Numbered from the stretch's first letter, positions 13,011 to 25,464 are shown. The stretch: DNA of 64,000 nt from Haemonchus contortus (GCA_000469685.2 LS997566.1:6616491-6680490), one strand, 5' to 3'. Numbers and translations are program-made. The notes: generated by a model from the letters alone, not told the origin.

Positions 13011-13249
13011 TCGACTAACCACTGCCAATTGGGGTCCTCTCGCTCTCTGCCGACAACGGTGCCTTCCCGACGGGAATACGGCGCGTGTCGGGCCAGGCAT
13101 TGGAAATGAATCCTTAGTGAAGTCTTTACCAGCGTTGGATAACCTAGTGATCCCAGGCTGTTCTAGAAGCGTGCAGCATGCATTGCAGCAGTGCAGTTTG
13201 ATTTGTTGAGGAAATGAAAGGAAGTTACTCAGATGGGGTGAGGCGTCTA

Positions 13250-14018
13250 CTCTTTTGAGGGCTCGACAACAGGAAACACAAACTTGTAATCAAGTCAACA
13301 ACGAAATTCGTTCGAAATCTTGACCCATGTTCCGAATCGTTTCATCGCTACCTTCTCAAAATCACAATGAATGAAGCCCTCTTTTAAAAGTCATGGCATC
13401 GCTCAAAAAAAGGCCTTTAGAACAAAGTGTTTTCATAGATTCAAGCATCACGTTCTACAGCTTAATGAGCAAAGTTCAATTGTTTGTTTAAATGAATTAT
13501 CGAAAAGAAACTTCAACATAAACTGTATTTTGGTTTTTCGTGAGACAAATTCCCTTCCCCCCCCCCCCCTTTTCGGTACTGCATGTGGATGGGGATTCTT
13601 TGAGGTTGACACTTGGCCTCAAATTAAGTCTACTCCAGGAAAAAACTTGCAGAGCCTGATTGATTGAGCTTAACGACATATCCTCTGAACATTCTCTAAC
13701 AATAAACAAAATTAAACGAAAACACGATACTACATTTTTTGTGGAACTTCAAGTTCCTCTTGTCGATTTTTGTTCCGTGTTCCTGAAGGGTATGTGAGGT
13801 AAGCCAAAAATGATCCACACACAGGGCCTTCCCACCGTAAATGCTAGTGAACTTTTCTGGAAATCCCTTTTCTTCAATCTCTTTTCTTATTCAGTGAATA
13901 AATATTTTCTGTTACCAATCTGAGCAACGTACGAAAAATCTCTCCTGAAGATCAATTGCTTTAAAGCTCTTGGCGTGCGTTGTAGTGGCAGAATACTAAT
14001 ATCATTTCTGAAGCATGT
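13250..14018. other. Intergenic spacer between copies A and B
   Basis: Non-coding spacer, closely repeated at about 22900-23610 in front of copy C (shared block GAACTTTTCTGGAAATCCCT). It probably contains the promoter of the following copy. No promoter motif was identified. A poly-C run lies at about 13557-13569. Confidence 0.45.
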
Positions 14019-14284
14019 ATGTGGCCCCCATCAAAAGAGATTCGTCACAGCGTCATTCCTACCTCTGAATCGGCGATGGACAAGACCTGCAAAGAAAGTG
14101 TTCTGGCAGGATTCCAACGAATCATGCCTGAAACCAGATCACGGATAACCAAATCTTTCTTCATCTTGATGGGATTTTTCTGTATAGCAATACTAATATT
14201 TGTAAGTGAAAATCATTTTATAACATCTTTTTATCGTGCTAATGTCATCGTCTTCATAATATTGGCAAAGGATGAAGGATAAAG

Positions 14285-14566
14285 TTTTTGGCGTTAATCA
14301 ATCCCGTCTGAGGAATGCGCCCCCGCGTTCGACTTCCATTCAGAATCGTAGTGGCGTAATTAGTGCGTATGTGGCCTATACAATGACTTGCGGTGGCCAG
14401 CCGATGTACAAATCAGTGCTTTTGCCCTCCCAGACGAGTCTGGTACCAATTCACCCACCCCGGAGGGATGGTTGGCCTAAGCGGGCATCGATCCGGGATT
14501 CGAACCCTTGACCGTGCGTGTGATATAGCGCGCCACTTGCCACTACACCATCTCCGCCATTATAAT
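14285..14566 (-). repeat. tRNA-derived SINE, best-preserved copy
   Basis: Read on the minus strand it begins GGCGGAGATGGTGTAGTGGC. A match to the RNA polymerase III A box (TGGTGTAGTGG, 14540-14550) is followed about 34 bp later by a B box (GGTTCGAATCC, 14496-14506). The spacing and sequence are those of a tRNA-derived promoter. The body continues with a CAGACTCGTCTGGGAGGG landmark found in more than ten places in this window. It is in intron 1 of copy B and absent from the same place in copy A. Confidence 0.8.
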
Positions 14567-14609
14567 ATTGATATAAAGCAAATCTAATGTAAAGAACTAA
14601 AGTCATTTG

Positions 14610-14800
14610 GTGTTGTCCGATCCCCTCGTCAAGGGCCACGCGTACAACTTTGACCAATACAATGACTGATTGTACAATTCTGAGCTTCTTTCGTCCCAAA
14701 CAACTCTGACGCCAGAAAGCCGACTATGGAGGGGTAGCAGGCTTGCTCGACCCGGGCGACTGGATCTGGAATTCGATTCGTCATTTTGTATAAAAATGTC
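14610..14800 (-). repeat. Degenerate SINE, intron 1 of copy B
   Basis: Counterpart of the copy A insertion at 6640-6880: shared TGTCCGATCCCCTC, then ACAACTCTGAC and CGACCCGGGCGACTGGATC. Confidence 0.45.
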
Positions 14801-15039
14801 GTGTTACCGTTATCAATATAATACCTCAGTCATGCTGTATGGCTGATGATCAACAAATTTGTCGGAAAACTCCATCGTCGATTTATTATCATTACTACTT
14901 TCAGATCGTTAGACTCAGACCCAAGTCCTGCACAAATTTGAATGACAGGTGCGATTTTTAATTATACTAGGATTTTTCACATCTACCTCTAGATGATCAC
15001 ATTTCTTTTTGCTTCCTATTAGTGGAGGATAAACGTATA

Positions 15040-15265
15040 AAGTCTTGGGGCGTTAATCGATCTCGTCTGAAGCGCCCCGCATTCCACTTGCATTCAAGAT
15101 CGTAGTGGCGCATTGAATACGTATGTGGCCTATACAATGACGTACGGTGGCTAGTCGATGTACGAGCCAATGCTTTTGTCCTTTCAGACGAGTCTGATAC
15201 CAATCAAGCGACCCGGAAAGGGTGGAAGACTTGGCTGTCCCGGGCGAATATCGATCTAGTTACCC
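15040..15265 (-). repeat. tRNA-derived SINE, intron 2 of copy B
   Basis: Counterpart of 7095-7300; landmarks GTATGTGGCCTATACAATG and TTTCAGACGAGTCTGATACC in reverse orientation. It lacks the tRNA-like head. Confidence 0.6.
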
Positions 15266-16415
15266 ATCAATCTGATCCGGTTCGTCTATTTCTGGCGTTC
15301 GGTGATCATGAGCTGTGAGCAGCAGGTTTACATGTAGGTTTTCGGGAGGAGCAGAATCTGGGCAAGTCTGTGGTGCGTTAGGAACGAAATGGTCGCGTCG
15401 CGGTGAGAGGGGCGTCGCGCGCGAAGGAGTGTAGCAGGATGCAGCAGTAGGTAAGAAATACAAGAACAAAAGTCTAATAGAATAATGCATAAAATAATGA
15501 TCGCAATCGATTGAGCTGTATGAAGAACGCTAGAGCTGTAATAATGGCGAATGAGTGGTCCGCGACAGCCGCGTGCGGCAAATCGATTACCCAAAATCGT
15601 TCCTAGCGCCCGTCTCCCGAGTCTAATGGAGCGCTTTACCCGTGTCCTGCAACATAGATTATGAGGCAGAACTTTGGTTCACCACCTTCGACCGTTGAAG
15701 AGGTCCAGTCGGTGGCAATTCATGAAAATTACATCCACGTAAACATTTGGACCTTCGGTCGTTCATAATGTTGACTTTTAAAAATTACCTTGACATAATC
15801 GAGAGCCTATTCTTGTAGGAGAATCGATAGAATGTGTACTGAAAATTCCGATCATTGCTTCAACGTGTATGTGGCGAAGATGCCAATGCGGTGATGTTGA
15901 ATTCGATTAATCTGTTTTATATAAGCCTTCATAACCTTTCTTTAATCGGTACTCACAAAACCAAACTTTCCATCGAGAGCATAACATTTCTCGGTTCCCT
16001 AACAGAATGAAAACCATTATCAACAGACCTTTGCCAACAAAGTGTATTCATAAAACCCTAGCCAAAACATCAGAAGGAAGCGGTTTATTCGAATTGCACC
16101 TACATATATTATTTTTAAGAGAAAAAGACGTGGTCGTTCGAGTGCTTGCATACGATGGTCGTCAAAAATTGAGAGCTGGACTTATAGGTGATACAGCTGT
16201 TCTCATAAGACCGCCTGGAGGTGAGAAACACTGATTTTAGTATCGATGCTTTCGGTGTAGAATGATAAGAACGGTGTTGCAACTTGAAAGTTATCTAGGA
16301 ATTTCCTAAAACACATATAGTAGGCTTGTTCCCAATGCATTTCATTGCACAACTCTCGTCATCAATCCCCTAGCAGTTGACGGTAGCTTGAAAAAACCTG
16401 CATCTCTTGTTTTTC

Positions 16416-16793
16416 GGGTCCGGGAACTTCTCCCTAACACGGCGTCGCACACGCCGCCTATCGCAGGATTGCGATGGAAGATTGGAGCGCGCAATTTGTG
16501 AGGTAGGGAGTCCTTTAACTATTTAAATTGGCTGGCCGCTCTTTTCAATTCCAATGCGGTCTTGATAGTCTTTTATATAGGAGGAGTCATTTTAATTAAT
16601 CAAGTCTAATAAACATGAAAACTAAAAAGAAACAGAAGAAGAAACGATAAAGACCAATGAAAAAGCAAGCCAGTCAAGGAAAAATATCGCGTCCTACCGA
16701 TTGGCCGGAGGCGGGGTGAGTACGGTAATTGCAGTGACATTTGCCGCATGCCGCAAGGGAGTATGCCGCGATAGGGGAGGAGTTCCGTTACCC
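16416..16793. mobile_element. Mutator-like MITE inserted in exon 5 of copy B
   Basis: Ends are inverted repeats of about 30 bp: GGGTCCGGGAACTTCTCCCT at the left, and at the right the reverse complement of GGGTAACGGAACTCCTCCCC. A 10-bp direct repeat CTTGTTTTTC flanks it (16406-16415 and 16794-16803), a duplication size typical of Mutator-like elements (9-11 bp). Copy A keeps the empty site (CTTGTTCTTCCGTAG at about 8252). No transposase frame is present. The same element in opposite orientation is at 37696-38057. Confidence 0.85.
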
Positions 16794-17473
16794 CTTGTTT
16801 TTCCATAGTCAGGAATATTTGTTGCTATACGAGTGCCACGAAATTGTTTCTACGCCCTATTCCATTCTGGATCTACTATTTTCGTTGGAAGGTATCAGCT
16901 GGAAGTTTCGAAGATTTGTTCTTGAATGTTCTGAAAGTATCCATAGAGTTGTTGTGCAAGTACATCACCTAGTCGTATGCGCATTACATATCCAATACCC
17001 TCTAATTTGCTTATTGAACCCTGTAATGGCCAAACTGTCTCCCATATTCGACAAGCTCCTTCATTGCTGGAGTTCATCGAAATTTATGCCACATGGAGCC
17101 CATTCTGGGCGATTCTACTCGCGCTTTGAAGCGATCAGGTCATGCGAAATATCCAGGTGCCATAGAAAACAGTAGAGCGCCTCTACAGTATACTTCCATA
17201 GATAGCTCTTGAATACTACAGAAAAATACTATCAGCTTGTTCGACCGATACCTTCTGAATACCCTAATATCACGCAAAATGGAGTGTCTCTATCCTTGAC
17301 TTGTTCAGTTTAAGGTGAACAAGGACCAAATGGAATTTCTCGATGTCTTGATTACCGAAAGTGGTTGGCTGATCATACTGCCTTTGTTATACCATATGTA
17401 GGTATATGTTGTGAACTTTATTTTGTTTTTTTATATATAAAGGCTGTTCCCAGAAACTGAATGCTGAAGCCTT

Positions 17474-18142
17474 AGAAGGCTTAACTCACAATACCTTCGG
17501 GTTATCCGGATTGTGACGAAAAAGGAAAAAGGAGGTGGAAAATAGAGCGATGAAGGTGAAGAAAGTGCGCGAATCGGTGTTTCCGAAGTGATAAATGGCA
17601 TCGAAATATTCGGTAAAATGGGGACTGGACGAGAAAGAGATCGGAAAAATGAACTAGAATGGGTGTTTAGACGAGCTATACAGCATGTATCATTGCGCAC
17701 GTGCGGGTCTGGTGCGAATATCTGATTGCAGTAAGTAGAAGTGTCCTCCAAAATTCATTGACTCATAAGCATAAGTTAAGAAAAACGCTATCAACACCAA
17801 ATAAAGCCCATCTTTTTCATCCTCTTGAGGTAGAAAACTAGATAAAGGATCGCAGCACCAAAAAGAATAACATATAATAAAAGAACAGGAAAAAAACATT
17901 GCCTGATAACTCGGCGATCAGCTGAATGTGTGTGGGTCCTAGAACGAATATTGCAATCTGTATCACCTCGACACTCGTCTGACATATCATCGGTCGATGG
18001 GCGCGGCATCCAGTCGATCCGGTAGTTAGGCTCGTATTATGCCATAGCTCTTGAGTTTTTGGAGCCGATAGCGTCCTTTCTGTTACTCTTGAAGGCCATT
18101 GGACCATCCTGAGGGGGGATCTAGCAAACGATTTTCATTGTA
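17474..18142. mobile_element. MITE family 1 copy (in copy B intron 6)
   Basis: Same repeat and same intron as 8919-9580, so its insertion predates the A/B duplication. It contains GGCGATCAGCTGAATGTGTG and the CTCGTCTGACATATCATCGG block. Confidence 0.6.
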
Positions 18143-20881
18143 ATCTAGCCGCTTTGTCCACATTATGCCGATGACAGGCTCTCTCTAAAACTCTTGTCCG
18201 CAGTGAATAACAATATTCCGATTTGAAGTACTCAAGTTGTATCAGACATCTGATATAGAAATGTCTAGATCGCTTCAATGGTGGCTGCAACCTTTGTGAT
18301 GAAGTCGCTTTCTCTGCATGAAAATGACAAGGATAAGCAAGTTCTCGCGATAGGGCTTGGTGGAGGAAGTTTCGATATGGGATTGCATCGCATAAAGCCT
18401 CATGTAAGACCTGGCAACATTTTTAGGTTCATTTTATTTCATTATTTACTTTAACTTTATTATTTTATACACGCACATATCACATACATACGCCTATAAA
18501 TTATTTGGTCGAGACAGATACATAATTTAGTTAAGGTCAACATTACGGCTGTTGAATTGGAACCAGTAGTGATAAAATTGGCATCCAAATGGTTCGGAGT
18601 GGTCGATTCAGAAACTCATCATACAGTTTTGCAGGACGGAATAAAGTTTGTAGATGATTCGATCAGCCAAGGTATGACAATCTAAGCTTTGAGAAAAACG
18701 GTCCTGTTGCAGGAATTCGGAAGTGTCTTTACGAAGATACTCTAGAATTGCAAAACTCCCTCGAGCATGTCGGCGGCGGAGTGTTCGCTTTTAATTGCTA
18801 GCATGCTATCATTATAGAACTGAAGATTTTCTTCGAAACAGTTTCTCCCTGATGGATCTGCACACACTTGACACGCTCTTCTTCATGGGTTCAGATTCGG
18901 CCCCTGGGGTGGAGGTGGTATGGCGGTCGTAGTGCACAATTACACTACACGGTCCACTCGTTGATAACCTATTGCTACAACAACTTGACTCCCCTTTATA
19001 TATGCGTTGATGGAAGGGACGTTTCATGATGAATTGAGCAATAAGAAGAACAATCCTACTTATGAATGAGGAAGACAGTTTCCAAGACAATCCGTGAAGT
19101 AGGACCAGTTTTCTGAATGTTTCGCCCTCTAGGTGCAGAAGTTTGAGAACGGTCATCAAAATTAACTGCCCCCATAGGCGGTTACACAATCGGATTCATC
19201 GAAAACTCATATAATTGCCGTTTTCTTTTGCAATTCCTCTCACAGTTAGACTGTCATCGAGAAGTGTCTAGGAAGAAAATACGACGTTGTTGCTCTTGAC
19301 GCATGTGGTGAGCTGTCAGACACGGTTATATGTCCTGCTAAACCTTTTCAGAATCTGGATACCTTGGAGAAAATCAAGAATATTCTCACTCCAACAGGTT
19401 GAATTAGCCTACACGCTTACTTATCATAATCCCGAGACGATAATGAAACTGTTGTAGGATCATTAGTTGTAAATCTTCTATCCATGGACCGCAGTGCTTA
19501 TGGTGACTATGGATGGACAAAGGTTAGTTCATTCCATCAGGCAGCGAGAATTCAGATTTTGTGATCACTATCTGTGAGCACCACTACGATTCTAAACGAT
19601 AGGTGTATGCGTGGTTTATGCCAGAAACTGGTTTGATTGACCCCAATAACTATATCCTTTCTATTCTAGTATTTTCATTTCACTGCAGGTGCTCAAGCTG
19701 TTTCAGTCAGTTTTCAAAACATGTGTGTTGCTGGCTATGCATAGCACGGTAAGCGGGTTCTTACAGAAATGTTGTTCACTGTGAATAAAAAGTTCCCATT
19801 TAGACTAACACCGTGGTTGCCTGTACACCGTTCTCGTTTCCATATATACCTAACCTCATGGAATACTTTGGGAATCGGCTGTCTGCGGTCATATCGACAC
19901 TACATCTTAATGTTATTGACAATAGACCTTACATTACACTCTTATCTGCAAAGTGAAGTGGTCCAAGGAGTCCATACGAATCTTGAGCCATTTATTGATT
20001 TCGAAAATCTTCTATATGTCTAATTGCTCAACAATTTCTGGACGGAAGTGATTCCTTTGATGATGAGTAATAAACAATATGTTTTCTGGAAATGATATTA
20101 CCAAACGGCGATAAACTGATCGAATCTCATTGATGGAACTTGATTGATACCGATACTTTTACAAGTTACGTAGCACATTTACTTACGTTCGTATGAGCAC
20201 GTGCTAGGAAGGCAGAACACTACTTCCTAGTACTCGAAAAAACAGTTCACTACGAAAACATTCTTCAAGAATTAGCACAAGAACGTATCTGTTACCCTTA
20301 AGAAACAGGGGATGTTGCCGTGTTCGGAAAACGGTTGGATAGGTGGCGATAAGGGCCTAGAAATCTTTCCCAATGTTGACTACACCAAGGAAAGGGCGTT
20401 TTCCAACAACTTTGAAGATATGCACAACCAGGTACGTCTCGAGCCTTCATCTACGGCGATAGTGAAGAGCAGTCTTGACGGTTAACACGTGAATCCAACA
20501 TTGTAATACGGAGGGCTTTGAAGGCTTCTGAATCCCGGCTAAGGCTCCTAAATTAATAGATTGGAAGAGTGTGTGACGGCTACTTTTAAGATGGCGCTCT
20601 CTGCAGCACTGCGAAGTTTTCGACCTGAGCAGTCAGTCCCCAGCAAAGTTTCTTGAGCGAGGCGGAGTCAGGAACTCATACAGTAGTCTATGGGGAATTC
20701 AATTCGATGTTAGATTATATTCGACCAGTTGGGCTACGCATGCTAACACACAACTGCTTAGCTAATGGTAAGACTTGTTAGGGGATCAATATAAACAGTG
20801 TCAGTGGACTTCCTATTCCATAATTACTTCCTCACCGCGTCCCGTGACGTCCCATATCAAACAGACACAAAATTAGCGCTT

Positions 20882-20907
20882 TATATATATATATATATAT
20901 ATATATA
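20882..20907. repeat. TA-dinucleotide microsatellite
   Basis: An uninterrupted alternating TA run directly abuts the left end of the mariner element. The empty counterpart after copy A is only TTATATGTAG, so the run may have expanded after or with the insertion. Confidence 0.9.
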
Positions 20908-22173
20908 CAAGGTGTCTTAAAATTATTGGCGCCACAATTCAGAATTTTTAAGGTAGAAATAATTTATCAAATTCACATTACCTGTTATTAATTAGTTCCA
21001 TAAGAAGGTTTCCTTGCAGTATGCATGGTTATTGATGTGAAACTCCCAACATCTTTCAGATGGAGGGGTCTCATACAATGCCACTTGCAATCATTGACAC
21101 GCGAAAGGTGGAAGGGCATTTTGAAATTTCTTGGGATCTTCATAATAACCATGTAGAAGGCTATTAAAGATATAGAAAAGGAGATGAATCTAAGATAAAG
21201 CAGGAGAAGTAGAAAGATAGAATGTACATGAAGATGGGACTATCAAAATGGTCCGTCTGCCAATCGGTCGGGATCCTGGGTGACCTATCAATAGGAAGTC
21301 AACGGGCACGGCTTACAGGAGTTACATAAGAATGTCATGCAGACGCTTCACTGCCACTCCTATCGTATGCAGGAATTTCGCTCCATTGCCGATCACAACA
21401 GACACTGCAGGGCCAAGAAATGCAGAAAGTTGCAGACCACACCTGAGTGATGACACGCAACAATTCGTCGTTTTCTTTGGCCGAATTTTTTTTACGATAG
21501 AACCATCTCTCAACAACCAAAACTTTCGCGCTACGAAAAAAACATCTAGCGTGTAATATCTCACAAAAAGGTTGCTATCAGAATAGTAAAATGATGTTTT
21601 CCAAGGAAATAACTGGCAAGGGTGAGCCGCTAGTGGTTTCTTCGGTGCAGGCGTGAAAATTGACCAAGACCAAAACTCAAACAGCGCACTGATAGAAGTA
21701 ATGAAGCACTGATCCAGCTAGGTTCTCTGAAACATCTCGTAGTCCTTCCAGCAGGACGCTACTCAAGCCCACAGAGCGAAGCGTGCCCGCGAGTAGTGCC
21801 GATGACACCTGCCCGACTTCATTGGTGAAAAGGGCTGGTCACCCTATTTTCCAGAACTTGACTCACTTGACTCTTACGAGTGGTCCCTGATTAGAAGAGG
21901 ACCTGTCGAGTTTGCAGTCCCAGTTTGGAGTCCTAGAATGCAAAGGTTGAAGAGCGGCTGAGAAGAAATGGAGAAGGATACCTGCGTGCCACATGCGATC
22001 AAGTCGAGAACAAACTTTGACTTCTATCCGCGCTCATGGGGAATATTTTGAAATGCGACTGTAGCATGTTGTAGCACATAGTGTTAGCTAGCGTGCATAG
22101 AAATTCCATCGTCTTTCGCAGCTGAGAAGTTTCAAATCTCTATAAATCGGCGCAATAATTTTGGGACACCCTG
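20908..22173 (+). mobile_element. Decayed mariner-like transposon with transposase remnant
   Basis: A 1266-bp element flanked by TA. The TIRs are CAAGGTGTCTTAAAATTATT on the left and the reverse complement of CAGGGTGTCCCAAAATTATT on the right, typical of mariner. Inside, on the + strand, pieces of a transposase can be read in different frames: about 21457-21556 gives VVFFGRIFFTIEPSLNNQN, matching the region around the second catalytic Asp (here lost), and about 21812-21960 gives WSPYFPELDSLDSYEWSL, matching the WPPxSPDLNPLD motif with the third Asp position replaced. Stops and frameshifts show the gene is dead. The empty site is preserved downstream of copy A near 12445. Confidence 0.8.
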
Positions 22174-22179
22174 TATATA

Positions 22180-23610
22180 TAGAGATTTTAAATATCCGGC
22201 TCAAGCCCTATAGTACAACGTCCTTTCGGCTAAGCTGATGACTTCGAGCAGAGAGCAAAACCCACAGTAATATTTATCAACGGCAATGTGTAATAGCACA
22301 CACAATACAAACATAAGGGATCCGGAACAGGAACTCACCTTTCTGTGGTTCTGAAATTTGTTTCCATTTAAGGTGACTCAAATGCTAATTTTTTTCAAGT
22401 TCTATGAAGCACTGAACATAACTCATCAGGTCACAGTCACAGCAAGCCACACTGTATGATGTTACCTACGCAGAGCAGCTTACCAACAGATGTGGAATCA
22501 TAGAATAGCAATGTATGAGGTACGAAACAGATGATGTCGGCGAGGTGACGAGTGCGATCTGACGATGAAGAGGGAATTTCAGCAGCTTCGTAGTGGCTGC
22601 TTTCATAGTCCACCAGCCGGCCTACGAGTGCGCTGGGGAACTACTCGGCCTGCGGTGTCGGTCAAGATTCAATTGTAAACTAGGGGCAAGCGCCGCTCCC
22701 GCCCTCGCTCTCTGCCGACGATGCCTTCCTGACGGGAATAAGGCGCGTGTTGGACCAAGCATTGGAAATGAACCCGAACTGGAGTTTTTACCGGCGTTGA
22801 ATGATCTCGTGATTCCAGGCTGTTCTAGAAATCGTGAAGCATGCACTGCTGCAGTGCATTATGATCTGATAAGGAAATGAAAGGTAGTTACTTAGCCAGT
22901 GTCAGAGGTGTACTCCTTTGAGTGTTCAACAACAGGAAACACAAACTTGTAATCAAGTCAACCACGAAACTCGTTCAGAACCTTGTCCCTACTTCCAAAT
23001 CGTTCATTTCACCCTGTCAAACTCAGATTTAAAAAAAGGTTTTGTAAAAGAAAGCGTTTCCATAGACTCAAGTATCACGTTGTACAGCTCAATGGGCGGA
23101 GTACAATGGTTTGTACAAGTGAGTTATCGAAGAAACTTCAACATGAACCATATTTCAGTTTTCCGCAGGACAAAACTCCTCCCTGCTTCTGATATTTCCC
23201 TGTGAGTACCGCATGTGGATGAGGATTCTTTGTAGTTGATACTTGGCCTCAAGTATCACTTAGAACTACTCCATAAAGATCCTACCCCTTGCAGTTCTCT
23301 TACAATGAGCAAAAACAAATGAAAAACCGATTCCACATCTTTTTGTGAGAGTTCTTGTTCTTCTTGTCAACTTTGTTCCGTGTATGTGGGTATGTGGAGA
23401 TAAGCCAAGAATGATTCACACACAGGGCCTTCTCAGCGTAGATTCTCGTGAACTTTTCTGGAAATCCCTTTTCTTCAGTCACTTTTCTTATTCAGTAAAT
23501 AAATATTTTCTGTCACCAATCTGAGTAACGTACGAAAAATCTCTCTTGAAGATCAATTGCTTCAAAGCGTTTGACGTGCTTGTTGTAGTGGCAGAATACT
23601 AATGACATTT
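22180..23610. other. Spacer between copies B and C
   Basis: Non-coding flank duplicated from, or with, the region 12450-14000. It includes a truncated relative of the GC-rich MITE at 22593-22715. No gene is recognised. Confidence 0.5.
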
Positions 23611-24154
23611 CTGAACCATGTATGTGGCGGCCATCAAAAGAGATTCGTCACGGCATCATTCTACCTCTGAATCGGCGATGGACAAGTTCTGCAAAGGAAG
23701 CGTTCTTGCAGGATTTCAAAGAATGATACCTGAATCAAGATCAAGGATAACCAGATCTTCTTTCATCTTGTTGTTATTATTCTCTATCGCATTGCTACTA
23801 TTTGTAAGTGGAAGTTTTTATAGAATTTTTTAATTTTTTTTCATTTTATAACATCCTTTAGTCCTACTATGATCATTCTTTTTATAGTGCAATTGAGATA
23901 ATGTAAAGAATTAAAGTCATTCGGGTTGACCGATCCCCTCTAAAGGAAGCACCACACATTCAATTTCTATGAGAATCATAATAGCGTTTGGTTGTGAATG
24001 TAGCCTATAAAATGGCATGCAGCGCGAATCCCGTTGTCGAAATAGTGAGTCAGGGCCGAAGACTAATTTGTATAGTGGGCAATAAATTTTGACCCCCGTA
24101 ATAAATTATTTGTAATATGTTTGTTATCTTTTGGTTACAGATACCGTTTATGGA

Positions 24155-24313
24155 AGTGGCTGCATGCATAGTCTACCGCGAACGAGCGACCGTCGGACTA
24201 CTCGTCCGGCGGTATAGACTAAGATTCAGTTGTAAACAAGGGGCAAGCGCCGCCCCACGGTCACTCGCTCGAGCGCTCGCGGTTCGAATCGTGGACTATG
24301 AAAGCAGCCACTT
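24155..24313. mobile_element. Short MITE with AAGTGGCTGC / GCAGCCACTT ends
   Basis: About 160 bp bounded by AAGTGGCTGCATGCATAGTC and, inverted, GACTATGAAAGCAGCCACTT. The core CAGTTGTAAACAAGGGGCAA is shared with 12868-13010 and 22593-22715. It lies in intron 1 of copy C and has no coding capacity. A B-box-like GCGGTTCGAATCG occurs near its right end. Confidence 0.6.
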
Positions 24314-24339
24314 GTGACTCGCCACCCATGGCGGATGAG

Positions 24340-24535
24340 ATTTACACCTTTTATTGTGAGCCATCTGCGGCACCACAATGGTGGGGCTTCAAAGGTTTTA
24401 CCTTCCCAGACAGGTCTGACATCAAATAACCGACTCTTGAAGGATGAGAGGAAGTTCCGCTTAATCTGGGTGGGTATCGTCCAAAACTTCATTCCCATGT
24501 GATAGTCATCTCGGCACTACACCACCTCCACCCTT
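24340..24535 (-). repeat. Degenerate tRNA-derived SINE in copy C intron 1
   Basis: Minus-strand head GGGTGGAGGTGGTGTAGTGC keeps the A-box-like segment; the B box is eroded. The body landmark is CCCAGACAGGTCTGAC. Confidence 0.5.
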
Positions 24536-25464
24536 TGACGTAATGTATTGTAATATAAAATTGCATAACAATATTATAATCGTATTAATATGATAGTTAT
24601 AGTCATGACGTTGATCTATAACGTTGCCAAAAAACTCCACCATCACGTTAACTTAACTTTTTCAGGTCTTCATATTCAGGCACAAGTCCTGTGCGACTTT
24701 AGATGGCAGGTGTGATTTTCATTAAGCCTAGAGTTTCTCACAGTTTTTTTCTAGGGGACCGCAGTTCTTTTCAATTTTCAGTAGTGCAATGATAAAATGA
24801 GAGGATACAAATATAATACTATCTAAGCTGAAACAATGTAGGCTTAAGAATTTCATCTCTGTGACACAGATCAAACTATAACGAACTGTAGATAGAGGAA
24901 GTAATGATGAGCATGAATATGTATCACCCCTGAGCCCTAATGTGTAGAAACGTGGTACTACCACGAACACGGGTTCGAGTCCCGTATAATGCTGAAGAAC
25001 TGGTTATTGCTCGCCAACCTTGTTAGGCTTTCGGATCGCGGTAAGAGCAGTTAACAAAATATCAAGCCAAGGCGAAGATTGGTTGGGTGTCCTTCCAAGT
25101 ACCTTATCAGGCAGAACTTTGACTATACGCCTCTATCATGGGGAGGCCCGGTGCATTACAACTCTTGGTCAGGACAAGCCATTTCTTGAGGCTCACCAGC
25201 ACCGCCTGTCGTCCTGTTTATCACCGCTTTCTTCAGGTGAGTGACGGTAATGTTTTCACTGGTCCCTGTCGCGAGCTAAAATATGTAGTCTAGTATGCCC
25301 TCCTCGCGTGAGGGACATGAGTCACCGCATTCCGATCGTTCAGGGTTTTCATGGAAATGTCTGAACCAAACCTGTCTGTCTGTCTGAAACCCCTCCGGCG
25401 TTCGCCCTGAATTCGTTTGAGGTCCCGAGGGACCCAATAGGTAATCACCGTGGCTTGCCTAAGT

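Larger units (their letters stand above)
14076..19956 (+). pseudogene. Methyltransferase-like gene copy B (exon 5 split by a MITE)
   Basis: Full set of exons: E1 14076-14201, E2 14905-14948, E3 15819-15890, E4 16027-16220, E5 16374-16891 (interrupted), E6 17315-17397, E7 18269-18403, E8 18536-18671, E9 19272-19397, E10 19458-19522, E11 19689-19748, E12 19804-19956. E1 encodes a basic N-terminus and one membrane anchor, so the enzyme domain would be luminal or extracellular. Methyltransferase motifs: GLGGGSFDM (SAM motif I), VELEPVVIKL, QDGIKFV, ALDACGELSD, CPAKPF, LVVNLLS. The fold matches the METTL13/spermidine-synthase-like class; the substrate is unknown. Exon 5 holds a 378-bp MITE and a 1-bp frameshift. 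All other exons join without stops, and skipping E5 keeps the frame (397 aa), so it may still be expressed. An alternative in-frame start is at 14019. A candidate AATAAA is at 20069. Confidence 0.7.

Noticed and set aside
12774..13209. Overlapping frames of 108 and 113 codons on opposite strands
   Set aside because: They lie in a GC-rich MITE and its flank, repeated elsewhere with indels that break the frames.
16741..17175. 144-codon frame spanning the MITE end and exon 5 of copy B
   Set aside because: It starts inside the transposon and continues past the exon 5 donor into the intron; only the middle part corresponds to exon 5.
21322..21564. 80-codon minus-strand frame inside the mariner element
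   Set aside because: The transposase similarity is on the + strand; the minus frame is its shadow.
24958..24990. Possible tRNA (CGGGTTCGAGTCCCG) near 24972
   Set aside because: The T-arm-like box is good, but no acceptor stem or A box at the right distance could be found; likely a SINE fragment.
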